Assembly (NCBI RefSeq): GCF_964204865.1
Contig: NC_135254.1
Location: 16,807,001-16,871,000, forward strand
DNA length: 64,000 nucleotides
Reading direction: 5' to 3'
DNA from: Styela clava
Lineage: Eukaryota; Chordata; Ascidiacea; Stolidobranchia; Styelidae
Within the stretch, counting starts at the first letter, position 1, and the number at the start of each line of letters is the position of its first letter. The translations under genes were made by a program, and so were the position numbers. Under the pieces are notes generated by a model that searched no databases, had not been told where the DNA came from, and was given only the letters and a program-made list of their open reading frames with translations. Positions 38,501-48,771 of this stretch are shown here, piece after piece.

Positions 38501-41500
38501 TTGCTCTTTTCTGTGATAACGAGACCATTTGTATTATTTCAGTGGAAACTCGTTCTCGTGCGTCTGGTCTTGCAAAATGCATTGGTTCGTATCATTACAA
38601 TATTAACGTTGATGCCGTAGTAAATGCATGCATCATGGTCTTCACATCCGTAACTGGTTTTATACCAAAATTCAGAGTGAATGGTGGAACAGACAGAGAA
38701 AACATTGCTTTGCAGAATGTTCAAGCAAGAACCAGGTATATAATACAAAATACAAAATTAACTAAACAGCCTTTCGATGATAGAAACAAAGATTGGCATG
38801 TTTGAATGCCATTCATTTAATCTAGGATAGGATGGCATGGCTGTGGAGGCATATTGATTATTGACACCAAACTTCTAAACTTGAGCCAGTTTCAAAATGA
38901 TTCTCAACTCTGGGCTAACTAATAGTTTGACTCTTGTCTCTGGTTCCAGTTTTATCTTGAAAAATGTTGGCTTCAATTTCAAACTTGAGAAAACCAAATT
39001 TTTGATAACAAATAACTTTGGTGGATTCAAGCTTTCTCCAATTGTCAGTTAGGAATGCCTAGTGTACTTAATGCTTTGTGTTTATGTCTGAAATTGGACA
39101 CGATTGTCACCACTAAAAGTCCAAATAGCTGTCCTCGACACCTGACTTATGACTATTTCCGAGCTCCATTATCTATTAAAACATGCCAAACTGCTATTCT
39201 CTAGACTCTGACTCCTCATCCAGTGTGTAGAGACTAGAGCAGTAGTTCTCAAGCTTTTTTCTTTTGTGGCACACTTTCGTTGCACAAAAAATTTTCTGTG
39301 CTCCAGAAACTTTCTCATGCAAGGGTAAAAACTATAAATAAAATTATTTTCCAACAGATAGACACTTCCACTTTAATAATTAAAATGAGAATTACAACTC
39401 CGTAGCAAAAAAAAAACAGCATCATCATTCAATCAAATTTAACGAATTTATCAGTAACTCAAGCAATTTTTAATAGGTTTGTGGCTCACCTGAAAATTAT
39501 TTCTGTGGCCCAGAAGTGGGCCATGGACCACTGGTTGAGAACCTGTGGACTAGAGAGTTTTAAATTTTGGTGAATTGTTTCATTTTTTTTCATTTTCTAG
39601 TTTTATACAAATCCGTCATTATGATCTTGATGTTTTCAGGATGGTGATGGCTTACCTTTTTGCACATCTATCAATGTGGGTGAGAAATAAACCAGGTGGT
39701 CTGTTGGTGCTTGGTTCAGCAAATGTCGATGAAGCATTGAGAGGATACTTTACAAAGTATGCTGTTTTTTTGTGTTATACAATCTTATACGTCATAAAGA
39801 TAAACAACTCAAAAGCTGGTGCTCAATGCTATGTTCTGGCCTACCAATAACGATTTTAATCGCTACTTTGGTGAACCTTGTTTTTAGTTATTTTGATTTG
39901 AAGCAGTGGTTTTCATATCGCGGACCGCCGGCCAATTACGGCCTGTTTAGCGATCTTGAGTGAAATAGTTGAGCACATTATTTTTCTACCTTTTTGCGTT
40001 CTAGATACCGCTAATTGTCACGCCATTATCACAGTTTGAAAGCATGTGTATATTCGTAACAATTTAATTATACCTGTATCTAAATTGTACGTACCGGTAC
40101 TGGCCCCTTGAGGCGCTTCCCTTTCTCAGCCCGTTAATATCCTTCCACTTCTAATTTTGGTCTCCGGTCATCAACTTTGGGAACCACTGATACTGGTTTA
40201 TAGGCTTTGATTGATTTCTGTATAGGTTATATAGACTACTAGTACTGCGGTTAGTCAATGTGGTACTCCCGTAGTGTGTGTACCAGGTTAGGCCATAATT
40301 TTATACAGATTTTTCTTATTTTAGTTCTATAGCCATTTTGTGGACTGTCTGTGTTAGCCACATGAATATACCCCCTGCCCATAGGTTTCAATCCCTTTAC
40401 ACAACTTGATGTAAAGTAGGCGAGCAAAATTAATTACCTCCATATTGGTACACACCCTCCTGGAGCGCCGTCAGTAGATTTTTATGTCCATATATTTAAG
40501 CATTGCTCTCTTGTTATAATTGAACAAGGAATCCTAGTCACATAGTCTTCTTTTCAATTCAAAGGTATGACTGTTCAAGTGCTGATCTCAATCCTATTGG
40601 AGGAATCAGTAAAACAGATTTGAGATCGTTTATAAGATATGCAATTGACAATTTTAACATTCCACCATTGAAGGAAGTGATAGAAGCACCACCAACTGCA
40701 GAACTCGAACCACTTTTAGAAGGTAAAATAATATCTTCATCAAAATGTATTCAATGATAAGTGAAACAAATATATATAAAATTATTTGATAATTGTTGGC
40801 GAGCCATTATGCATTAATTTTGCATCTTAGGTTGAAAATATCTGGTTGAATTACCATGACAACCACCACTTCACGCAGGGTAAAATAAATTGTGTAGGCA
40901 ATGTGGAAACGATCAGATTCCAGATTTTTTATTAGCTTTTCAATTATTATACCAGTAGCTGCATGTGCAAGCCTAGTCGAGAGTGACAACCATGTAAAGA
41001 TGTCATATAAAATATGCTGTATTAAAGCAATTTGAATACGATTGAATTGACAGTGATTAATTACCCTTTGCTGAAATCATTGTTTGTAGAAAATTAAATG
41101 TAGCTTTGAATGGTTCTTGTAAGTTGTATTCTTTTAAACTTCTCTCAACCTTTCCGTTACATAAACTTTGACCTTGTTACCTATCCTTGGACCTGAACCA
41201 ATAACTGGTTTGGTTTGACATATTCAGGGTGACTCCAAAAACAGAACTCATAAATTTTTTATTCACCGGTACTTATGCGAAAAAGAAGAAAATCTATTTG
41301 TAACCAAAATCTTCAGTAATCTAGAACTCTCTGCACAAAAGTTATTGTTCTCTCTAGAATATGTGACTAAGTGACCTGTATTAGATTTTGAGGGTCACCC
41401 CTTTGTTGATAAGTGATTTAAACATTTCCATCAAATGTTCTCTCTTCGAGATAAATATAAACTTAGTGCCATGTCAGTTCAATGGAAAGAATGTAAATAT

Positions 41501-43508
41501 TTCTTCTCATTTCAAGGGGAGCTAGTACAAACTGATGAACAGGATATGGGGATGACATATGATGAATTATCAATCTATGGTAAATTGAGAAAAATAGCTG
41601 CTTGTGGTCCATATAGTATGTTCTGCAAGCTATTACACATGTGGGAAGGCCTTCATTCTCCATCTCAAGTAAGTTAATGTTATCATTTAAACAGTTGAAC
41701 TTATTTAACTATTTATTCTGTTATCACCAGATTGATTCATATAGATTTCACTTTGTTGCAAAAATAGTACAACAAAGTATAAACTTACATATTGAGTATA
41801 CCCAGCATATAGACTTAATTGAGAATGAGTCGTATCGAAAATTACCTTATCTCTAAATATGCGCATACCCCATGGAATGGACATGAATAGAATGTACACT
41901 ATAAAAAATTTAATACCTATGGGCACGGGTGGGCACACTGCGACTCGCGAGCCGCATGCGGCTCGCCAGACTTTTTGTGCGGCTCTTCTCGCTAACATAA
42001 ATTATTATCCAAATTTCAACTAAGAGAAAAACTTTAATGTAAACTCTTTTGATTTAATAAAAGTCGTAAAGAAGTCTTCGTCAATGATTAGGACAAATTA
42101 TGTTTTAGTATGAAAATCGCTGTAGCGATGAATTTTGAATTTAAGCCAGTCAAGTCAGCAAATCTTTCGTCACAATCGTCAATGTTTATTGATGAGTCAG
42201 CGGTATTGCAGCTTGATTGCGGTTAGTTAGTCTAAAAAGTTACTGTGCGATATGTCCTCAATTAAATAACGAAAGTACGAAGATGAAAACAGAGTTGTCA
42301 AGTCAGAATGGGAAGAAGAATACGCATTTACCAGTCTTGAGAATAAACCTTTGTGTTTAATCTGTCATAAGCTACTAAGTCAGAATAAAGTCATCAATGT
42401 TAAACAGCACCATGGAACGAATCATGAAAACCTCTTACGAGACTACCCTCGTAAATCAGCTATAAGGAAACACAAATTAAATGTGCTCAAATTGTGCATA
42501 TATTTGAGTATAGCTGCCTTGTTTATCTATTTATTGTTATTAGACTCTTGTGTGAATTTCTTTTCTGTTCATGGTATTTCGATAATATTAATAAATTCAC
42601 AAATTCTGCGGCTCTTTCAAAGTTCTGACTTGCATCATGCGGCTCTTATACTAAAAAATTGTGCCCACCCCTGACCTATGGTATGGATGTATTTTCAAAT
42701 AATTCAAGTTTTTAACTCCAAAATTGCCTAAATGACCCCAAAAAGAACAAGTCGCCAAGTTTTGGCAATTTATCATTAGGTTTGTATTACTATTGAAGAA
42801 CAGTGGCATTTCACCTGTTTCGTCAATATAGTTTTCATTTTCAATAATGCATCAACAGGTTGCAGCGAAAGTCAAACACTTCTTTCATTCATACGGCATA
42901 AATCGACATAAGATGACTACTTTAACTCCGTCGTATCATGCCGAAAATTATAGTCCGGATGATAACAGATTTGATCTACGACAGTTCTTATATCCAAGAT
43001 TAACATGGCAATATAGGTGAGGCTTTTCATTTCATGTAAAAAACTAGCTGTGACTATACTGTTGGTCTCTTAACATATCGGTTTAGTTTTATTTTTTCGT
43101 GATCAAGGTTTAAAATTCAGACTTGGTGATAATCAAAGTCAAATATGCTGCAGAAAAAGCTTTTTTCTAGGAACAAAATTAAGTTAGGGTAGGTTAATTA
43201 AGTAGGGCTCTTAAAAGTCTGAAGTTTTGTTATCAAAATTAGTTTTTTTTCGGAGGTTTGGAGTTGGAGTCAGACTTGAAATTTCCTTCGGGGGCATCGG
43301 CCTGGATTCAAGAGTCACTGTATAGGTTTTGTGGGTTCACTTGAATGCTGAGTTCACTTATTCAAATTTTCCAACTTATAAAAACATTTCAAGGATTTCC
43401 TACTTGTACTCAATTTTATTCTTTGTGTTTGACATTATAACGCCTTTCTTCTGTTACAGGAAAATTGACGAGTCAGTTAAAATTCTAGAGAGAAGCGAAA
43501 GAAAATGA
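32557..43508 (+). CDS. NADSYN1: Glutamine-dependent NAD+ synthetase, copy A (intact)
   Basis: Fourteen in-phase exons: 32557-32760, 32965-33120, 33348-33441, 34185-34365, 34830-35039, 36669-36803, 37201-37354, 37783-37930, 38543-38735, 39640-39756, 40565-40722, 41517-41668, 42859-43016 and 43460-43508; 702 aa against about 706 in human. The enzyme makes NAD+ from deamido-NAD+, ATP and glutamine, the last step of the de novo and Preiss-Handler routes. The N-terminal nitrilase-type glutaminase has E45, K114 (RPKM) and nucleophile C175 (GNEIC-EELW). The C-terminal synthetase has the PP-loop SGGVDSS at 360-366, ENIALQN, GSANVDE, KYDCSSAD at 531-538, NPIGGISK, and the [12 protein letters not shown] loop at 590-601. 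Every hallmark is present, so it is probably active. A 3' splice-like ACTTAG lies 10 nt before the ATG. Introns carry SINE and hAT copies. PUS7 and copy B follow on the same strand. Confidence 0.96.
37040..37175 (-). repeat. tRNA-derived SINE, family 1, partial copy
   Basis: ACACTCTGGATCATAGTGGG, GGGATTTACACTTGTGATTT and TGCTTTAACCATTATG follow the family-1 order. It lies just before exon 7 of NADSYN1-A. Confidence 0.5.
37364..37475 (-). repeat. SINE family 2 tail fragment
   Basis: It begins GATAGGTTTTTCATATTTAT and continues through AAGTCGATAAGACGGCTTA and a GTTGGGTATGG block as in the 31725-32175 element. It lies about ten bases inside intron 7, directly after the donor of NADSYN1-A exon 7. 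Confidence 0.65.
39240..39547. mobile_element. hAT MITE, 308 bp
   Basis: The termini are CAGTAGTTCTCAAGC and GGTTGAGAACCTGTG. Exact 8-bp duplications GACTAGAG flank it at 39232-39239 and 39548-39555. It lies in intron 9 of NADSYN1-A and is of the same type as 47209-47613. Confidence 0.9.
39904..40189. mobile_element. Probable hAT MITE without clear target duplication
   Basis: The ends CAGTGGTTTTCATATCG and ACTTTGGGAACCACTG are imperfect inverted repeats. The 8-bp flanks (ATTTGAAG and ATACTGGT) do not match, so either the ends have decayed or the limits are wrong. Confidence 0.55.
40258..40470. mobile_element. Short MITE, diverged copy
   Basis: It starts TGTGGTACTCCCGTAGTGTG and shares ACCAGGTTAGGCCATAATTT with 58585-58815. 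The right end, TTGGTACACACCCTCCTGG, is only roughly inverted. Confidence 0.5.
41923..42673 (+). mobile_element. hAT element, 751 bp, with N-terminal transposase remnant
   Basis: The ends are GCACGGGTGGGCACA and TGTGCCCACCCCTG. Exact 8-bp duplications ACCTATGG lie at 41915-41922 and 42674-42681. GCGGCTC blocks repeat near both ends. It lies in intron 12 of NADSYN1-A and carries the fragment described at 42252-42485. Confidence 0.88.
42252..42485 (+). pseudogene. BED-like zinc-finger fragment of a hAT transposase
   Basis: From 42252 the frame starts MSSIK, then a TAA stop, then continues with [11 protein letters not shown] and [20 protein letters not shown], the C-x2-C ... H-x-H pattern found at the N-terminus of ZBED/GTF2IRD2-like hAT transposases. 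The catalytic part is absent. Confidence 0.82.
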
Positions 43509-43936
43509 ATGCCAACTGTTCAGATCAACTTAAGATGACTTTAAAAATACTATTGGTGCTAACTGGTTTTCCGAATCCACAAACTAATGATGGCATCTCT
43601 AGTTCATTAAACTTTGAATTTATGATTTGTGTCTGGAAATGTATTGTTTCATGAACATTTACGATTTAACTCGTTTGGGGTCAATTTTGTGATCCATTGA
43701 GTTTTCTAAATTCTGACAGTTTCAAATGAATTGTACAATTTTCTATTTATGCTTGTTAAGTAGGTTTATTGCTCGCGAATTCGCGAATGTTATAATCTAA
43801 TATTTATCCATACCGCATAGCCTTAGATTTTATGATTTTTTGAATCAATGTTTATTTTTTTACTAACAATTATCAAATCTATTCTTCAATATTTTTTTTA
43901 TTATTTCGAGCACATTTCAGCATTGTGCCGCTATTA

Positions 43937-43942
43937 AATAAA
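43937..43942 (+). promoter_or_regulatory. Candidate polyadenylation signal of NADSYN1-A
   Basis: AATAAA about 430 nt after the stop codon, the first canonical hexamer I noticed downstream. Cleavage position is not evident. Confidence 0.4.
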
Positions 43943-44830
43943 TATTTCATACTAATGAGAAATGTATCTTTTGTTGTGGAGGAACATTTTTTGTGATCAA
44001 GTTTACACTGGAATTCTTGGGAAAATCTGAGTCTAATTGCTATTTTGTCACCTTAAGCTAGGCTTACATTGTAACTTCTCCTTTGTGAACCATATCCATT
44101 TTAGTGGCCTATCAATCTTAATGATGTAGTTACTGTATATCATTGTGAAATCTCACAACAGTGGAATTTTAAAGTTTATCAAAGTGATGTATGCCAATCC
44201 ACTAACAGTTTGTATCTCCAATATAAGCGTTATTTCTTTTATTTACTTAGCACTAATTTCATATTAGTTTTAAATACTTGACAAAATTTTAAGATTTATG
44301 GAATTGTACACTACTTAGCTATTTTCTTGGTAGCATGATAAACTGAAAGTGTACACTCCTTTACGGTATTCTGCCAGCTCAGATCATTTGCCTGTAGCCC
44401 ACTGACCAACTGTCTCACTTCGGATGTTACTGATGAAATACTATATACAAATATTATAAGACATTTGCTCGCTCTATGATTGTTGCAAAAATATTCTATT
44501 ATCTATTCTCTCATATGATACAATGAAATTCTCAATTTATTTAATTCCATCTCAAATACACGTTACATAGAACTGAGTTAAAAATTTTGGAATCGATAAA
44601 TATTGCGAAAACTTCATTGAGAGGTCAAAGTTATGTACAAATTGAAACAAGATTTTCCTGAAAACTTTGCTAACGTTACATTTAGAATCAAATATTTGAA
44701 ATTTTATCTTTTTTCATTGCCTAATGATTGAAATTATACAATTGCATTTTAAACTTGGAATACATGTAATTCTCAAGTTTGATATAGTTGATGGAATACT
44801 TTTAAACTTGATTTGTCTAAATCCTATTAT

Positions 44831-44836
44831 TTCCAG
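44831..44836 (+). promoter_or_regulatory. 3' splice acceptor just upstream of the PUS7 start
   Basis: TTCCAG preceded by a T-rich run, 23 nt before the ATG. It could be the end of a 5' UTR intron or a spliced-leader trans-splice site; similar AG sites precede the starts at 18765, 32557 and 48772. Confidence 0.45.
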
Positions 44837-44859
44837 TTGAATACCTTATAATTACAATC

Positions 44860-46686
44860 ATGAGTTGTAGACAAGATACTGATGTAGGAATTACGAGTTA
44901 TTTGAATCCACATGAAGGATTTGGTGGAATTATTAAAATGAGATTTCAAGATTTTTTGGTGAATGAAATAGATGAAAATGATCAAGTTGTTCATCTCACG
45001 GATGTCACCTGCAATTTACCAAAAAATGAAGTTAAAGTAGAACCAGAAAATACAAACAAAGAAGAAATTGTTGATATATTATCAGATGAAGGCAAAGAGA
45101 AGCTTCTTTCTCTGGTAGATAACAAAGAAATTGAACATGTGTTTCTTAAAGGCGGTGCCTCGAAAGATGAACGAGCTAAAATTCATCAAGCTATTCGTTA
45201 TCTCCATCCTCAACTTGAAAGCCGTACTGTTGATGATTCTGACAAAGAAGAAAAAGTAATCAAAGTGACAAGAGCGACCGAAAATAGCAGAGGTCAAAAT
45301 AAAAAGAGACTTTATCCTCGAAAGCAACTGTGTAAGTTCGTATTATTCAAACGAAACATTGGAACTATGTCTGCTATAAGTCAAATGGCTAAATGTCTTC
45401 ATTTGCACAAGGCAAATGGTTTTCAATATGCTGGCACTAAGGATAAAAGAGCTGTCACAGCACAACTTGTCACTGCCCCAGTTGCACCTGAAAGGCTACG
45501 TGGATTGAATAAACTAAAAACAAACATAAAAGTTGGAAATTTTTCATACTGTTCAAAGCCTTTGCAATTAGGATCATTAAGAGGAAACCACTTTACTATT
45601 GTTATAAGAAACATCACTGGATCTGAAAAAGATATTGCGACCGCATTTGAGTCATTCACAACAAATGGTTTTATAAATTATTTTGGGTTGCAGAGGTTTG
45701 GCACGACATCCGTCCCAACTCATGTGGTCGGAATTGCAATACTTAAAAGCAAATGGCAAGAAGTTGTCAATTTATTACTGCAGCCGAGAGATGATGAAAC
45801 TGATATAAATCTTAATAAAGCACTCAAGGAATATTTAGAGTCTGGTGATGTAGATGCTGCTTTGAAATGCCTGAAGTATAAAAGCTCAATTGAAGGTATT
45901 TTACTCCAAGGGCTTAAAAGATTCGGGAAAACGCAACTTCTACAAGCGATTACTACGATACCCCGAAACATGAGAAAAATGTATGTTCATGCTTATCAAA
46001 GTTATATATGGAATCAAGTCGCCAGTAAACGTTTTAAGGAGCTTGGATTTAAACCATTAGCAGGAGATATTGTTCTTGCTGATGTGTATGAAAACAGAAT
46101 TTCTTCTAATGGCGATAAAGATGAGCCTCCAGTAAAGAAACTTCGTTCTGAAATAATCTCTGTAGAGGATGACGTAAATTCAATAAAATGCTCATCGGAA
46201 GATATAAAATTTCTCACAGAAAAAGACTTGGAACATTTCAAAATTGAAGATGTTTTATTGCCCCTCCCAGGACATGATGTTAAGTACCCTGAAAATGTTG
46301 TCAAAAATTGGTATCAAGAAATCATGCTCAAGGATGATATCAATATAGATATACACATGGTGCATAAAGTGAAAGATTATTCTTTACCTGGTGCATACAG
46401 AAATATAGTTACCTTGCCATCGCGTGTAGAATATGACACCATTCGTTATGATGACTACACCGTGCCCCTGCTGCAAACTGACCTTGAAAAATTGAATGAT
46501 ATTGAAGAGACTGCAAATGTGCCAGATGGGAAATTCCTAGCAATGAGATTACAATTCAGCCTTCCTTCATCATGCTATGCTACTGTTGCGTTACGAGAAC
46601 TCATGAAAACGGATCTCTCTTTATCTGCCCAAAAAAAACTTAACGATGATCATGGAAGTGTTGAAGTGGAAACTAAGAACGACTGA
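44860..46686 (+). CDS. PUS7: Pseudouridylate synthase 7 (TruD family), single coding exon
   Basis: One uninterrupted frame of 608 aa. It modifies uridine to pseudouridine in tRNA, small RNAs and mRNA. TruD-family signs: the N-terminal DFLVNEI motif at about residues 30-36, the catalytic motif AGTKDKRAVTAQ at 191-202 with Asp195 as nucleophile, a basic RLYPRKQL stretch before it, NYFGLQRFG at about 273-281, and the C-terminal LPGHDV and MRLQFSLPSSCYATVALREL blocks. The N-terminal extension before the first motif is shorter than in human PUS7 (661 aa). The first ATG is used; an acceptor-like site lies 23 nt upstream. In vertebrates the gene has many introns, so the intronless coding region may mean an ancestral retrocopy or intron loss. 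No poly(A) tract or target duplication is visible. It sits between the two NADSYN1 paralogues on the same strand. Confidence 0.96.
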   Translation: MSCRQDTDVGITSYLNPHEGFGGIIKMRFQDFLVNEIDENDQVVHLTDVTCNLPKNEVKVEPENTNKEEIVDILSDEGKEKLLSLVDNKEIEHVFLKGGASKDERAKIHQAIRYLHPQLESRTVDDSDKEEKVIKVTRATENSRGQNKKRLYPRKQLCKFVLFKRNIGTMSAISQMAKCLHLHKANGFQYAGTKDKRAVTAQLVTAPVAPERLRGLNKLKTNIKVGNFSYCSKPLQLGSLRGNHFTIVIRNITGSEKDIATAFESFTTNGFINYFGLQRFGTTSVPTHVVGIAILKSKWQEVVNLLLQPRDDETDINLNKALKEYLESGDVDAALKCLKYKSSIEGILLQGLKRFGKTQLLQAITTIPRNMRKMYVHAYQSYIWNQVASKRFKELGFKPLAGDIVLADVYENRISSNGDKDEPPVKKLRSEIISVEDDVNSIKCSSEDIKFLTEKDLEHFKIEDVLLPLPGHDVKYPENVVKNWYQEIMLKDDINIDIHMVHKVKDYSLPGAYRNIVTLPSRVEYDTIRYDDYTVPLLQTDLEKLNDIEETANVPDGKFLAMRLQFSLPSSCYATVALRELMKTDLSLSAQKKLNDDHGSVEVETKND

Positions 46687-46769
46687 TTGTCACATGGTGG
46701 CCTGTAATTGAGTTCTGTCATTTTTCTAAGTTGCGAATAATGGTTTTGAGCTACCAATGTTTCTGTTTG

Positions 46770-47745
46770 TGTGAGGTTAGGTTGGAATTTTCATATTTGT
46801 CCTTGACGAGATGAAAGGGAATGAGATGGCTCAGTCATGTGGCGAACCATGTTCTGTCATCGACCAGGCGGGAATGGAAATAGTTATCAATTGACTGGTC
46901 CATATTCAATGCTTTAGGTTGGGTTTAATCTTAACCAAAATTTATCACTCCATATAATTTTAGCCCTGCAGGTAATTATGTCGTTCTTCCGTAGGGTGCT
47001 CTTATCGTGTACCTCCGTTATTGTAGATTGTGGTGCATCGTGCTAAGCGTTAGGAACAGGCTTGGCTACCTTTCGTAGGTTTGCAGGTTCGAGTTTGCGA
47101 GACGGTTGCTGAACTCCTCATAGCCGCAGGGCGGTCCACGTACCGCTGGTCGGTTACGGCTTCATCTACCATCTGGTCCATGCATATGAAACAAATAACT
47201 GGCTAAGCCAGGGGTTCTCAACCTTTTTTCTGTCAAATCCCCCCCCCCCCCCCCCGGGGGTCACGAAAAAATCAACGCGAACCCCCGTAATCAGACACCG
47301 AACAAAGCTGTGATATAGTGACTAACAATTTGTTGCAACACCAATTTATTGACCAGATGTAACTGAATTAAATCTTTGCGTTGATATTATTGCCCTTCGC
47401 CACACTAATAAGTTCTTAAAATTTGTTACGTCACAACTACAACAACGCAAGATCAGGAAAAATCTACACTTCAATGGGCACGCATTTTATTTTAGTAGTA
47501 ATAAAGGATATTAAAAAACAGCAACACACCAAAACTCGACTGCCACCCAAGTACCCCTGGAAATCTTCTCGTGAACCCCTGGGGGTTCGCGAACCCCAGG
47601 TTGAGAACCCCTGGGCTAAGCGATCCCATACCCGACATGGACTAGTAGTCGGTTGGGAGGCCGTGCGTGGTTCGCCATATGATCAAGCCGTCAGATCATA
47701 TTCTCTCTCCGCGGGATGAATATGTAAATCCTTTCCTAAATGGGT
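46770..47745. repeat. SINE family 2 composite interrupted by a hAT MITE
   Basis: The left part begins TTAGGTTGGAATTTTCATAT and has AGTCATGTGGCGAACCATG. At about 47030 a plus-strand tRNA-like head follows: GTGGTGCATCGTGCTAAGCG and then GCAGGTTCGAG. After the MITE, 47622-47745 carries the tail in the other orientation (CCCATACCCGACATGG to GATGAATATGTAAATCC). It is probably two copies or one inverted tail. Confidence 0.65.
47209..47613. mobile_element. hAT MITE, 405 bp, nested in a SINE
   Basis: Perfect 15-bp termini: CAGGGGTTCTCAACC and GGTTGAGAACCCCTG. Exact 8-bp duplications GGCTAAGC lie at 47201-47208 and 47614-47621. A long C run followed by GGGGG lies near the left end. Confidence 0.95.
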
Positions 47746-48771
47746 TGATTAACTGGGTTAAACTCTTTCGTCTAACTGTTAGAGTTAGCCTAACATCAAG
47801 TTCAGGAGTTAGTTATTAAACCGTTTTACCCCCATGGTTTCATATCTTCGATTTTATAGTCGCTTAATTTGTTTTAACTGTACATTATAATATATAGACA
47901 GAACAAGGATTTTACCAACACACACACCAGTCGGCGCACACACCCAAACAGTTAATCAAAAAATTCAAACCTAGATAAATTAAGCTTGGGCCAGAACTTC
48001 ACTAACAAAAATAACGACCTTCCATACCCAGAAAAACAATTATGTGGGAAAACACGCATCAAACCATGACGGCCCGTAATTGATCAGGCTAACCCATTTT
48101 AAGATAGTAAACTCCATTGCGTATTGGAGCGGATTTCCCACAGACAAGCGGAGCTTACGCGGAAATGCCTCGTCTGCAAGTCTCATGTCATGTTTATTCG
48201 CGGCAAAAGTATTCTACAGGACGCATTCTATACAATCACTATTTATGCTTTGACGTTGATTGCAAAACTGGCTAGCAGCATTTTGTGACGACGCATACAT
48301 GGTCTGCTTGGTAAGCTCAGATAAACCTAAGTCTAAGGTCAAGTGTTCTTTATTTAGCGATAGAAATTTGAGGATTGAGGAATTGGTATAAGACGGCAAT
48401 ATTTCTCGAAAATGAAACTTTATGGGTTCTGAAATTTTGAGCACGAGCCTGAGTTAGCATCGCGTAGTACGAGTATTATTGACCTATACCATTTGCACAT
48501 AGTATTTGTGAAGTTAAGATTGTTTGAAATGAACTTACCTACGGTACCTACTAACCTTATTATTTTGATGGACAAATTTTGATTTATTGGTGATGATATT
48601 TTTGCAAAGCCGTAATCACAGATGAGTTGTGGATGTCGATATATACGGATACGGTCCGTATTGAGAAAATATGGAACTTATCTTTTTTGTCCACGCTGTT
48701 CTCTTGTAAATGAACGTTTACTATTTCATAGCCACATTACATAATTTTATAACAAATGCTTAGCCACTAAA

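Larger units (their letters stand above)
43509..44859. other. NADSYN1-A 3' UTR and PUS7 upstream region
   Basis: Begins with the NADSYN1-A 3' UTR. The rest is AT-rich with no repeat or additional exon recognised. It ends in a TATTTCCAG acceptor-like site before PUS7. Confidence 0.5.
46687..48771. other. Intergenic region between PUS7 and NADSYN1-B
   Basis: Contains a family-2 SINE composite (about 46770-47745) split by a hAT MITE (47209-47613). From about 47746 to 48771 the sequence is unique-looking with no gene seen; the NADSYN1-B promoter should be near its end. Confidence 0.5.

Noticed and set aside
39904..40189. Sixth hAT insertion with target duplication
   Set aside because: The ends look right but the 8-bp flanks do not match, so it is kept only as a probable element.
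45082..46304. Minus-strand frames inside PUS7
   Set aside because: Shadows of the long PUS7 frame on the opposite strand.
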